Below are positions 42,956 through 49,789 of a stretch of DNA of 64,000 nt, in pieces. Positions within the stretch are counted from its first letter, which is position 1, and each line of letters starts with the position of its first letter. Origin of the DNA: Corallococcus macrosporus. Its GTDB lineage: Bacteria; Myxococcota; Myxococcia; Myxococcales; Myxococcaceae. The DNA lies in the NCBI RefSeq assembly GCF_017302985.1, contig NZ_JAFIMU010000002.1, forward strand, positions 434,001 to 498,000, read 5' to 3'. The notes beneath the pieces are model-generated. The model did no database searches. It worked only from the letters and a program-made list of their open reading frames with translations, and was not told the origin of the DNA. Position numbers and translations under genes: made by a program.

Positions 42956-43357
42956 ATGGCTGGCAACGCGCAGGCACCCTTCCACATCCTCCTCGTCGAG
43001 GACGAGCCCGTCATCCGCGAGCTGGTGCGCTCCATGTTGAGCGACGGCGCGGTGGACGTGGTCTGCGCGGCCAATGGTATTGAAGGCCTGAAGCTGGCCC
43101 GCGACCGCACCTTCCACCTCATCCTGATGGACGTGGTGCTGCCGCAGCTGGACGGCGTCTCCGTGTGCCGCATCCTGAAGAGCGACCCCGTCACGGCGAA
43201 GGTGCCGCTCTACATGCTCACCGCGAAGGCGAAGAAGGCGGACGTGGAGAGCGCGACGCAGGCGGGCGCGGACGGCTACATCCACAAGCCCTTCCGGGGC
43301 GCGGAGCTGATGGACCTGGTGGAGCGCCTGCGCACGGCCCGCACGGCCGCGGAGTGA
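42956..43357 (+). CDS. Single-domain response regulator (CheY-like)
   Basis: A 133-residue receiver domain with E15-D16, phospho-acceptor D59, T89 and K111 all in place, plus the KPF motif. No output domain. The ATG at 42956 is preferred because GAGGA lies just upstream and the longer reading frame (ATG at 42929) adds only a short charged leader. It lies between the Bat operon and the PilZ gene, next to the T3SS locus. Its kinase is not encoded here. Confidence 0.9.
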   Translation: MAGNAQAPFHILLVEDEPVIRELVRSMLSDGAVDVVCAANGIEGLKLARDRTFHLILMDVVLPQLDGVSVCRILKSDPVTAKVPLYMLTAKAKKADVESATQAGADGYIHKPFRGAELMDLVERLRTARTAAE

Positions 43358-43374
43358 CGCTCCACCGGTAGGCC

Positions 43375-43707
43375 TTACGGCAGGTGCGGATGGAGGAAGC
43401 GGGCCAGGGCGATGAGGTCGTCCCAGTCCAGCTCGCCGAACTCCAGCGCGACGCCGTCCACTTCCCGGCGGCGGATGGTGCACATGGTGACGAGCTCGCG
43501 GTCGCCCGGCAGCGGCAGGGCGATGGTGAGCGCGCGCTGCGAGTCCGCCGGGTGGGCCTGGAGGAACAGGCCGTTCATGGAGATGTCGCGCGCCTGCGCC
43601 GTCACGGTGCGGCCCGACAGGAGCACCTTCACCTGGAGACGCGCTTCGACGCGCGGGTGGTAGCGCTCGCGCTCGTTCGGACGGGGGCCGTTGGAGGGGG
43701 TCATCAT
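43375..43707 (-). CDS. PilZ domain protein
   Basis: A 110-residue protein with a single PilZ domain. The c-di-GMP motifs are RYHPRVEAR (R-x-x-x-R) at about residues 15-23 and DISMNG (D/NxSxxG) about 25 residues on. The chosen ATG at 43707 has AAGGTGAG about 8 bases upstream; the adjacent ATG at 43704 is equally possible. It is divergent from the T3SS operon, separated by 227 bases. A link to T3SS control is possible, as in other bacteria where PilZ proteins contact the secretion apparatus, but position is the only evidence here. Confidence 0.85.
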   Translation of the reverse strand: MMTPSNGPRPNERERYHPRVEARLQVKVLLSGRTVTAQARDISMNGLFLQAHPADSQRALTIALPLPGDRELVTMCTIRRREVDGVALEFGELDWDDLIALARFLHPHLP

Positions 43708-43934
43708 CGGAGTGCTCACCTTCAAGTGCGACAGGACGCGACAACTGTGAAGCAGGTTGGCGCGGAGGCAAGTTTTCGGGTTTTGCTTTGCCGTCCCGTG
43801 CCGTGGACCCGGCGCGAGCCCACCCGGGACGCCTGACGCGGAGGCAGTGGAGCGCGCCTCTGTCGTTTCAAGGGGTTGGGCCCTGGCACGGACGGTGGAA
43901 GGCAGCCCCGGCGAATCCCTGCCGGAGGCACCCC
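43708..43934. other. Divergent region between PilZ gene and T3SS operon
   Basis: This 227-base gap must hold the T3SS promoter. A CTGGCACG element at 43883-43890 fits the sigma-54 -24 box, but the -12 box (GTGGA at 43895-43899) lacks the invariant GC, so it is a weak candidate only. A strong GGAGG at 43924-43928 serves the first gene. Confidence 0.45.
43883..43899 (+). promoter_or_regulatory. Weak sigma-54-like element before the T3SS operon
   Basis: CTGGCACGGACGGTGGA has a perfect -24 half and a poor -12 half (GG in place of GC), spaced as a normal -24/-12 promoter and 36 bases before the TTG start of the first gene. Confidence 0.25.
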
Positions 43935-44420
43935 TTGGAAGACCGTCGCATCCCGTCGTTGAGCATCGCCCCGTCCATCGAGCGCCAGACGCCGAAGACG
44001 GAGTTCGGCCCCACGTTGGCGCGAGCGGCGCGCGAGGTGGTGCGCACGGGAGCGGGGCTCGTGGGCGGCATGCTGCCGTCGGGTGCCATCTCCAGCGCGG
44101 TGGTGTCCTCGCTGGCCGGCACGGTGTCCGCGGCGGTGCCGGCCGAGGCGGTGTCGTCGGTGCCCGCGACGGGTGGTGCCTCCGCGATGTCCGCGCGCGC
44201 GAGCACGGCGGGGACGGGGGCCGCGGCAACGGGGAAGGGGGAGGCGTGGGACCTGCTGGAGGCGCAGAAGCTGATGGCCGCGGACGGCCAGAAGTTCAAC
44301 GTGGCCTACCTCTCGCTCCAGAACGAGATGCAGAAGGAGAGCCGCGAGCACAACGCCATCTCCAACATCATGAAGGTCCGCCACGACTCGGCGAAGGCCG
44401 CCATCAACAACATCCGCTGA
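43935..44420 (+). CDS. Candidate T3SS needle-type subunit (SctF-like C-terminus)
   Basis: A 161-residue protein with a TTG start at 43935, fixed by GGAGG at 43924-43928 six bases before. Residues 38-101 are Ala/Ser/Gly/Val-rich and may be disordered. The last 22 residues, starting NAISNIMKVRHD, align without gaps to the extreme C-terminus of PrgI/MxiH-type needle subunits as I remember them: N, A, S, N, K, V, D, A, I, N and R coincide (11 of 22), ending in the same Arg. It lies directly before the inner-rod and SctJ genes, the prgI-prgJ-prgK order. It is twice the usual needle length. The assignment rests on this short match plus synteny; it could instead be another secreted rod or hook-like protein. 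Confidence 0.5.
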   Translation: MEDRRIPSLSIAPSIERQTPKTEFGPTLARAAREVVRTGAGLVGGMLPSGAISSAVVSSLAGTVSAAVPAEAVSSVPATGGASAMSARASTAGTGAAATGKGEAWDLLEAQKLMAADGQKFNVAYLSLQNEMQKESREHNAISNIMKVRHDSAKAAINNIR

Positions 44421-44432
44421 GGCGCGTTCGCG

Positions 44433-44903
44433 ATGGCCATCGACAAGTTGGGAGCCGTGGGCGGAGCGGGCCCTTCGCCCGCGGTGGAGTCCGGCAGGGA
44501 GACCTTCGGCAAGGTGCTGGAGGGCGTGCGCGAGCCCGCGTCGCGTCCCGTGCCGGTGACGACGGAGGGGCCGCCGAAGCCGGTGCGAACGCCCACCGAG
44601 GCCACTGCCGGAACGGAGCGGGCGAGGGCGGGCTGCGCGGAGGTGAAGCCGGGCGCTCGCGTGGATTCGGTCCACGCAGCACGGAGTCAGCAGGCGGTGG
44701 AGGTGCTGGACCGGGTGGGGCAGGCGCAGCAGCGGCTGGACCACATCCTGAAGCTCGCCGAGTCCGGCCGCACGTTCAGTCCCTCGGAGTTGCTCGCGCT
44801 CCAGGCCCACGTCTACCGCGCCAGCCAGGAGCTCGATCTCGCCGGCAAGGTCGTCGAGAAGGCCACTGGCGGAGTCAAGCAGGTCCTCCAGACCCAGGTG
44901 TGA
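44433..44903 (+). CDS. sctI: T3SS inner rod protein
   Basis: A 156-residue protein whose C-terminal 40 residues are strongly YscI/EscI-like: SPSELLALQAHVYRASQELDL, then AGKVVEKATGGVKQVLQTQV. The first 100 residues are Pro/Ala/Gly-rich and non-conserved, making it longer than the usual 80-115 residues. The inner rod joins the export gate to the needle and affects substrate switching. Start ATG 44433, 12 bases after the needle-like gene; sctJ begins 15 bases after its stop. Confidence 0.85.
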   Translation: MAIDKLGAVGGAGPSPAVESGRETFGKVLEGVREPASRPVPVTTEGPPKPVRTPTEATAGTERARAGCAEVKPGARVDSVHAARSQQAVEVLDRVGQAQQRLDHILKLAESGRTFSPSELLALQAHVYRASQELDLAGKVVEKATGGVKQVLQTQV

Positions 44904-44918
44904 GGAGTCCTTCCTTCC

Positions 44919-45743
44919 ATGCGTTCCGCTCCCCTTCGTTGTCTGTGTTTCCTCCTCCTCCTGGGCGCCTCCGCGTGCCGGGAGCGTATCCAGCACGGCC
45001 TTGATGAGCGTCAGGCCAACGAGCTGCAGACGGTGCTCGTCGAGCGGGGGCTCGACGCGCGCAAGGTGCCCGAGCCGGGCAAGAAACCCACCTGGGCCAT
45101 CGAGGTGTCGGACGCGCAGTCCTCGGACGCGGTGCGCATCCTGGCGGAGCTGGGCCTGCCGAGGCTCGCCGCGGAGACGGGCTGTGACGTGTTCGGCGGG
45201 AGCGGGCTCGTGCGCTCGCCGCTGGAGGAGCAGGTCTGCCGTGTCCGGGGAATGGAGCGCGAGCTGGAGAAGACGCTCCAGACGGTGGACGGCGTGCTGC
45301 TGGCGCGGGTGCACCTGGTGGTTCCACCTCCGCCCAGGCCCGGTCAGGCCGCGGCACCCTCGAAGGCCTCGGCCATGTTGCGTGCGGCGCCCGGCGGCGC
45401 GACGCGCGTGCGCAAGTCAGCGGACACGCTGCGCGAGCTCATCGCGGGAGGCGTGGAGGGGCTGTCCCCGGAGGCGGTGTCGCTGCTGGTGGATGAGGTG
45501 ACGACGCACGTGGAGGCGCCGCCCCCGAAGGGAGCACCCGTGCCCCTGCGGCTGCGGTGGGTACTTGCCCTGCTGGAGGTGCTGGTGACGGGACTGTCCG
45601 GCGCGCTCGTGTGGACGACGCTGCGCTGGAGGCATTACCAGGCGCTCGCGGAACAGCCTCCGGTGGCGCCGCCTGCTCCGCCTGCGCCGCCCACGCCCGC
45701 GCGGCCGGTGGTGACTCCGGGCTCCACGCGCAAGCTGGCCTGA
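44919..45743 (+). CDS. sctJ: T3SS inner-membrane ring lipoprotein (YscJ/FliF family)
   Basis: A 274-residue lipoprotein (signal peptide, GASAC, Cys20). The ring-building domains are recognisable: GLDERQANELQTVLVERGLDA (RBM1), then MERELEKTLQTVDGVLLARVHLVVP (RBM2). A transmembrane helix lies near residues 208-230, followed by a Pro-rich cytoplasmic tail. This is the core inner ring of the injectisome basal body. SctD, its usual concentric partner, is not in the window. Confidence 0.93.
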   Translation: MRSAPLRCLCFLLLLGASACRERIQHGLDERQANELQTVLVERGLDARKVPEPGKKPTWAIEVSDAQSSDAVRILAELGLPRLAAETGCDVFGGSGLVRSPLEEQVCRVRGMERELEKTLQTVDGVLLARVHLVVPPPPRPGQAAAPSKASAMLRAAPGGATRVRKSADTLRELIAGGVEGLSPEAVSLLVDEVTTHVEAPPPKGAPVPLRLRWVLALLEVLVTGLSGALVWTTLRWRHYQALAEQPPVAPPAPPAPPTPARPVVTPGSTRKLA

Positions 45744-45750
45744 GCACGCC

Positions 45751-46230
45751 ATGGAAGCCACACGCGTGGGACGGGCGATGCGCATGGCCAGGAAGCTCCT
45801 GCCATCGCGCAAGGAGGCACCCCAGGCCGCGGTGGCGGACGTCACGCTGCCCGCGCTGTCGCTGCCCCTGGAGCGCATCGCGCTGGTCGTCTGCGTCCTG
45901 TCAAGGGAGCGTGCAGCGGAGTTGCTGGGCGGTCTGGTGGACGCGGAAGCGGGAAGGGCGCTGCGGCATCTGGAGCGCTTCGCCGCCATGCCTTCCGCAC
46001 AGCGGCAGGCCAAGGTGTCGGTGGAGTTCGGCGAGCGGGCGGACGCCGCGAACCGGTTGGCCCTCTTCCTGGAGTCGGCCCCCGAAGTCTTGCGCCAGGA
46101 GGCCCTGCGCGGACTTCCGCCGTATCACCGGAGCCGGTTTCCCCAATGGGAGACGACCGCATCACGGGAGGAGGCCGCACCGGGCCTGACCGCCCTGGCG
46201 GAGCGGCGCATCCGCGAAGCCCTGCGCTGA
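45751..46230 (+). CDS. FliG-N-like / SctK-position T3SS protein
   Basis: A 159-residue protein without signal or membrane helix. Residues about 41-95 resemble the FliG N-terminal domain: LERIALVVCVLSRERAAELL then a helix spaced as in FliG (AQRQAKVSVEFGE). In flagellar operons fliG follows fliF, and this gene follows the FliF-like sctJ by seven bases. In injectisomes the same place is held by sctK (OrgA/MxiK). Both readings are compatible with a cytoplasmic docking or sorting-platform role. The similarity is short, so this is a moderate-confidence inference. Confidence 0.5.
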   Translation: MEATRVGRAMRMARKLLPSRKEAPQAAVADVTLPALSLPLERIALVVCVLSRERAAELLGGLVDAEAGRALRHLERFAAMPSAQRQAKVSVEFGERADAANRLALFLESAPEVLRQEALRGLPPYHRSRFPQWETTASREEAAPGLTALAERRIREALR

Positions 46231-46362
46231 GCGTCTTGGGGCGTGGAGGGCCATCCCGATGACGGACATCCCCCTCCCGCCAACACCCTGATTCCACGAG
46301 CAGGCCCCCTGGCCATGGCCATGCACAGGGGACGTGTGTCCATCGCCGTCCCGGAGTGCCGG

Positions 46363-47514
46363 ATGCAAACGACGAGTCCCATCAGAACTCCCAGCGCCGC
46401 GAAGAAGCCCACGCGGCCGTTCCGTCCAGGAGCGCGCCGGCTGACGCGGGCCCACCTGGTGCTGGGACAGCGGCCCCAGGTGGGGAGATGGGGTGCGGAG
46501 CTCCTGCGCGACGTGGGCGCGGCGCTGTCACGGGACTTGAGTGCGACGGTGCAGGTGGAGGGGCACCTGGTGCCGGCGGCGGTCCAGCCGGAGCGTGACC
46601 TGGCAGTGGGCATGGTGTTCGCGCTGGTGGAGCTGTCCGCGGTGGGCGGCACCGCCATCGTGGAACTGGAGATGCCGTGGGTCTTCGCGGCGCTGGCGAA
46701 GCTGGCGGGGGCGGGACTGCGGCCATCCCCCGTGACGGAGCTGACCCGGCTGGAAGAGTCCACGCTGGTGTACCTGCTGCTGTCCGCCCTGGCCGCGATG
46801 CGCGGGCAGGGTGAATGGGTGCGAAGGCTGGGACCGCGATTGTCCGCGGTGTCGATGCGGCGCAGTGACGTGCTGACGCGAGTCGACCCGAGACAGCCCT
46901 ATGTCGCGGTGTTGCTGACGGCAACGGTGGAGGACGCGACGGTGGGAGGCCGGGTGCTCCTGCCCGCCCGTGCCGTGCAGACCGCGTTTCAGGAACTGCC
47001 CGTGGAGCCCGCGGGCGCCGTCGCGCCCCAGGTGCTGGCGGCATCGGTGTCCGCGCGCTGCCTCGTGGGACGCAGCCCGTTGCAGGCCTCGGCCGTGGAT
47101 GCGCTGTCCGCGGGGGACGTCGTGCTCTTCGAGGGCGTGCGCCTCCGCGAAGGCCGCGTCGAGGGGACGGGACAGCTGATCACCCGGGGCTTCGCGCTCC
47201 GGGGAGAGTTTCTCGCGGACGGTTTTTCGACAGGGAGCGTGCACTCGCACGCGGCCCGACAGGAGTCGGACATGGCGACGAACAAGCGGAGCGAGGCGAT
47301 GCCGCCGCTCCCGGTGGATGTGGAGATCGAGCTGACGCGGTTGCTGTTGCCCTTGTCTGAGCTGGCGACGCTGAAGCCGGGGACCTTGCTGCCCCTGCAC
47401 GTGAACGCGAGCAGCCCCGTGCTGCTGCGCGTGGGCGACCGGGTGGTCGCGCGTGCGGAGTTGGTGGAGATCGAAGGCGAAGTGGGCGCCCGCATCCTGG
47501 CGTTGCTGCCGTGA
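46363..47514 (+). CDS. sctQ: T3SS cytoplasmic sorting platform / C-ring protein (SctQ, FliM/FliN family)
   Basis: A 383-residue protein. The C-terminal SpoA (FliN) domain is clear from about residue 305: PLPVDVEIELTRLLLPLSEL, then LRVGDRVVARAELVEIEGEVGARI. A second, more divergent SpoA-like domain precedes it (about 200-285). The start at 46363 is supported by GGAG at 46353-46356; starts at 46315 and 46321 are also in frame. An internal ribosome site produces a probable C-terminal product (see separate entry). The protein recruits chaperone-effector complexes below the export gate. Its stop overlaps the next start. Confidence 0.9.
   Translation: MQTTSPIRTPSAAKKPTRPFRPGARRLTRAHLVLGQRPQVGRWGAELLRDVGAALSRDLSATVQVEGHLVPAAVQPERDLAVGMVFALVELSAVGGTAIVELEMPWVFAALAKLAGAGLRPSPVTELTRLEESTLVYLLLSALAAMRGQGEWVRRLGPRLSAVSMRRSDVLTRVDPRQPYVAVLLTATVEDATVGGRVLLPARAVQTAFQELPVEPAGAVAPQVLAASVSARCLVGRSPLQASAVDALSAGDVVLFEGVRLREGRVEGTGQLITRGFALRGEFLADGFSTGSVHSHAARQESDMATNKRSEAMPPLPVDVEIELTRLLLPLSELATLKPGTLLPLHVNASSPVLLRVGDRVVARAELVEIEGEVGARILALLP
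47261..47274 (+). promoter_or_regulatory. Internal ribosome-binding site and ATG within sctQ
   Basis: AGGAG (47261-47265) sits six bases before an in-frame ATG (47272), exactly at the junction before the C-terminal SpoA domain. In Yersinia, Salmonella and Shigella the same arrangement yields a separate SctQ-C protein that is needed for secretion. Confidence 0.6.
47272..47514 (+). CDS. Predicted internally initiated SctQ-C (FliN-like) product
   Basis: If the internal start is used, an 80-residue protein is made consisting of the last SpoA domain alone, close in size to FliN-type modules and to known SctQ-C proteins. It is in the same frame as the full protein. Support is the strong AGGAG with ideal spacing and the domain boundary. 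There is no direct evidence of expression. Confidence 0.5.
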   Translation: MATNKRSEAMPPLPVDVEIELTRLLLPLSELATLKPGTLLPLHVNASSPVLLRVGDRVVARAELVEIEGEVGARILALLP

Positions 47515-48002
47515 GCGCCCCGATGAACACGTTGCTGTCGTCCTTCTCTCCACGCGGCCGCCTGCTGCTCGCGTCGGCCCTGCTGGTCGGGTTGGCGACG
47601 CTCGCGCCACTGGGAGGTCTGTCGCTGGTGGGCACCTCACGCCTGCTCGTCGGCTCCATGGCCGTGGCGGGGCTCGGCTGGGTTCTGCTTCGCAAGGGAG
47701 ACGCGGCGGGAAGTGGCGATGCCTCTGCTCCGGAACCCCTGACCATCGTCTCCCGGAAGGGGCTCTCTCAGCGCTGTGGCCTCGCGCTCGTGGAGGCGGA
47801 GGGGCGGCGCTACCTCGTGGCCTACGGCGACACGTTCGCGGAGATCCATGAGACCCGCGCCATGGCGGTCCAGCCCGGAGCCCTGTCCAGGACCCCGGTG
47901 AAGCCTCGGGTGAACCTGGACCTGGAGCCGACGGTGCTCTTCCCCCGCGCGAGACAGCCCCAGGTCACGTGTGGTGCTTCCCGGAAGCGGGGTGGGGGAT
48001 GA
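47511..48002 (+). CDS. FliO-like T3SS membrane protein
   Basis: A 163-residue protein with two hydrophobic segments (about residues 15-40 and 45-62) and a cytoplasmic domain with PLTIVSRKGLSQRCGLALV then EAEGRRYLVAYGDTFAEI, matching the FliO pattern (hydrophobic strand, Leu-rich loop, LVExxGRRxLV). It lies exactly between the FliM/N-like sctQ and the FliP-like sctR, the flagellar fliN-fliO-fliP order. FliO assists FliP ring assembly and is normally absent from injectisomes. The GTG at 47511 overlaps the sctQ stop; an ATG at 47523 is also possible. No strong SD was seen. Confidence 0.6.
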   Translation: MSAPMNTLLSSFSPRGRLLLASALLVGLATLAPLGGLSLVGTSRLLVGSMAVAGLGWVLLRKGDAAGSGDASAPEPLTIVSRKGLSQRCGLALVEAEGRRYLVAYGDTFAEIHETRAMAVQPGALSRTPVKPRVNLDLEPTVLFPRARQPQVTCGASRKRGGG

Positions 48003-48724
48003 AGGCCCTCGGATTGGGATGCGGTGTGTTCCTTCCCGCGGTCGCGCTCGCCGCGGAGCCATCGCTGGCACAGGCCTCCTATGCCGGCAGCCCGCTGGCG
48101 ATGATGGGGATGCTCGCGCTCCTGGCGCTGCTGCCGTTCGCGGTGCTGATGCTGACGAGCTTCTCGAAGATCGCCGTGGTGCTCTCCCTGGCCCGCTCTG
48201 CGATGGGCACGCAGCAGGCACCGCCGACGGTGGTGCTGACAGGGCTCGCGGTGGTGCTGACGGGGCACATCATGGCGCCAGTGATGGAGCGCATGTACGA
48301 CGCGGGACAGGCGGCGTACGACGAGGTGCACTCCGGAGCGCAGGTCCTCTCCGCCGCGAAGCAGATCACGGAGCCTCTGCGCGGATTCCTCACGAAGCAC
48401 GGCAGTCCTGAGGAACGGGCCCGCTTCGTGGACCTGGCCCGCGAGCTACGTCCTCCAGAGGAGGCGGAGCAGGTGAGTGAGACGGACCTGTTCGTCGTCA
48501 TCCCGGCCTTCGTCATCACCGAGCTGAAGGAAGCCTTCCAGATTGGCTTCATCGTCTTCCTGCCCTTCCTGGTGCTCGACATGGTCGTCGCCAACGTGTT
48601 GCTCGCGCTGGGCATGCAGACGCTGTCGCCGGGACAGGTGAGCCTGCCCTTCAAGATCCTCCTCTTCGTCGCCGTGGATGGTTGGGCCCTGCTCGCGCGG
48701 GGACTCATCCTCGGCTACCGGTGA
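47999..48724 (+). CDS. sctR: T3SS export gate protein SctR (YscR/FliP family)
   Basis: A 241-residue membrane protein with signal-like first helix and the FliP/YscR hallmarks: MLTSFSKIAVVLSLARSAMGTQQAPPTVVL (the F-x-K-x-x-V-V-L ... G-x-x-Q-x-P motif), FVVIPAFVITELKEAFQIGFIVFLPFLVLDMVVANVLLALGM. It forms the pentameric base of the export gate. The ATG at 47999 overlaps the stop of the FliO-like gene. Confidence 0.96.
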   Translation: MKALGLGCGVFLPAVALAAEPSLAQASYAGSPLAMMGMLALLALLPFAVLMLTSFSKIAVVLSLARSAMGTQQAPPTVVLTGLAVVLTGHIMAPVMERMYDAGQAAYDEVHSGAQVLSAAKQITEPLRGFLTKHGSPEERARFVDLARELRPPEEAEQVSETDLFVVIPAFVITELKEAFQIGFIVFLPFLVLDMVVANVLLALGMQTLSPGQVSLPFKILLFVAVDGWALLARGLILGYR

Positions 48725-48728
48725 CACC

Positions 48729-48998
48729 GTGAACCAGGACGTCCTGCTCACCCTGGGGCGTGAAGCCCTGCTGTTGATGGTGGTCGCCTCACTGCCGCCC
48801 ATTGGCGCGAGCCTGCTGGTGGGCTTCCTGATGAGCCTCTTCCAGGCCACGACGCAGTTGCAGGAGAGCACGCTGTCGGTGGTGCCCAAGCTGTGCGCGG
48901 CGGTGCTGTCCCTGGTGCTCGCGGGTCCATGGATCGCGGGTCAGCTCACGCGCTTCACCCAGCAAGTCCTTCTGCTCATCGCGGAGGTGGCGCTGTGA
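48729..48998 (+). CDS. sctS: T3SS export gate protein SctS (YscS/FliQ family)
   Basis: An 89-residue protein with two transmembrane hairpin helices. The conserved MSLFQATTQLQESTLSVVPKL core is present; FliQ/YscS have F-Q-A-x-T-Q-I-x-E-x-T-L. It packs around SctR and SctT. Start GTG at 48729, four bases after the sctR stop. The length is typical. Confidence 0.95.
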   Translation: MNQDVLLTLGREALLLMVVASLPPIGASLLVGFLMSLFQATTQLQESTLSVVPKLCAAVLSLVLAGPWIAGQLTRFTQQVLLLIAEVAL

Positions 48999-49789
48999 AT
49001 CCGGACCTCCTGGGCGAACAACTCATCACCCTGGGGCCGCACCTGGTCGCGGTGGCGCTGTGCGCGGCCCGGCTCGTGCCCATCGCGTTCCTCTGCCCGT
49101 TGCTGGGCGGCCAGGCCGCGCCCACGACGGTCCGCCTGGGGCTGGTGCTCGCGCTGTCGCTCTTCCTGCACGTCGAAGCAGGCGTGGAGTTCATCGGAAC
49201 GGTGGAGACGCCGGTGGTGATGGCGGCGCTCGTGGTGCGCGAGCTGGCCTACGGTGTTTCCGTGGGGCTCGTGTCCGCGTTGCCCTTCGATGCGGCAAGG
49301 ATGGGAGGCCGCTTCATCGACCTGTTCCGAGGCACCTCCGCGGAAGCGAGCCTGCCGCTGGCGGGAAGCCGTGAGTCGGCCACGGGAGACGCGCTGTACA
49401 ACCTGCTGGTGGCGAGGGTGGTCTCGGGAGCGTTGTTCCCGGTGGTCCTCTCGGCCCTGCTGCGAGGCTTCGGCGTGGTTCGGCTGGGAGCCTTCGTGCC
49501 CACGGAGGCCTCTGCCCTGCACGTGGTGGTGATGGTGGGCGGTGCCATGGCCACGGGGCTCGCGGTGGGCGCGCCTGTGGCCGCTGCGTCGCTCGTGGTG
49601 GATTGCTTCCTGGGAATGGCCTCCCGTGCGGCGGCACAGGTGAATCTCCAGGAGCTGGGGGCTCCCCTGCGCATCCTCGGGGGCGGAGCGTTGCTGTGGT
49701 TGGGCGTGGGGCTGCTGTGTGAGCGGCTGCTCGCGGGCGTGGCCTCGAGCGAGGGTGCGCTGGCGCTGCTGGGCGAGGTCTCTCGATGA
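48995..49789 (+). CDS. sctT: T3SS export gate protein SctT (YscT/FliR family)
   Basis: A 264-residue membrane protein with six hydrophobic helices. FliR-family signs are LCAARLVPIAFLCPLLGGQAAP, RELAYGVSVGLVSALPFDAARMGGRFIDLFRG and the later TGLAVGAPVAAASLVVDCFLGMASRAAAQVN. It caps the SctR5-S4-T1 export gate. The GTG at 48995 overlaps the sctS stop, with GGAGG about seven bases upstream. Confidence 0.95.
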   Translation: MNPDLLGEQLITLGPHLVAVALCAARLVPIAFLCPLLGGQAAPTTVRLGLVLALSLFLHVEAGVEFIGTVETPVVMAALVVRELAYGVSVGLVSALPFDAARMGGRFIDLFRGTSAEASLPLAGSRESATGDALYNLLVARVVSGALFPVVLSALLRGFGVVRLGAFVPTEASALHVVVMVGGAMATGLAVGAPVAAASLVVDCFLGMASRAAAQVNLQELGAPLRILGGGALLWLGVGLLCERLLAGVASSEGALALLGEVSR

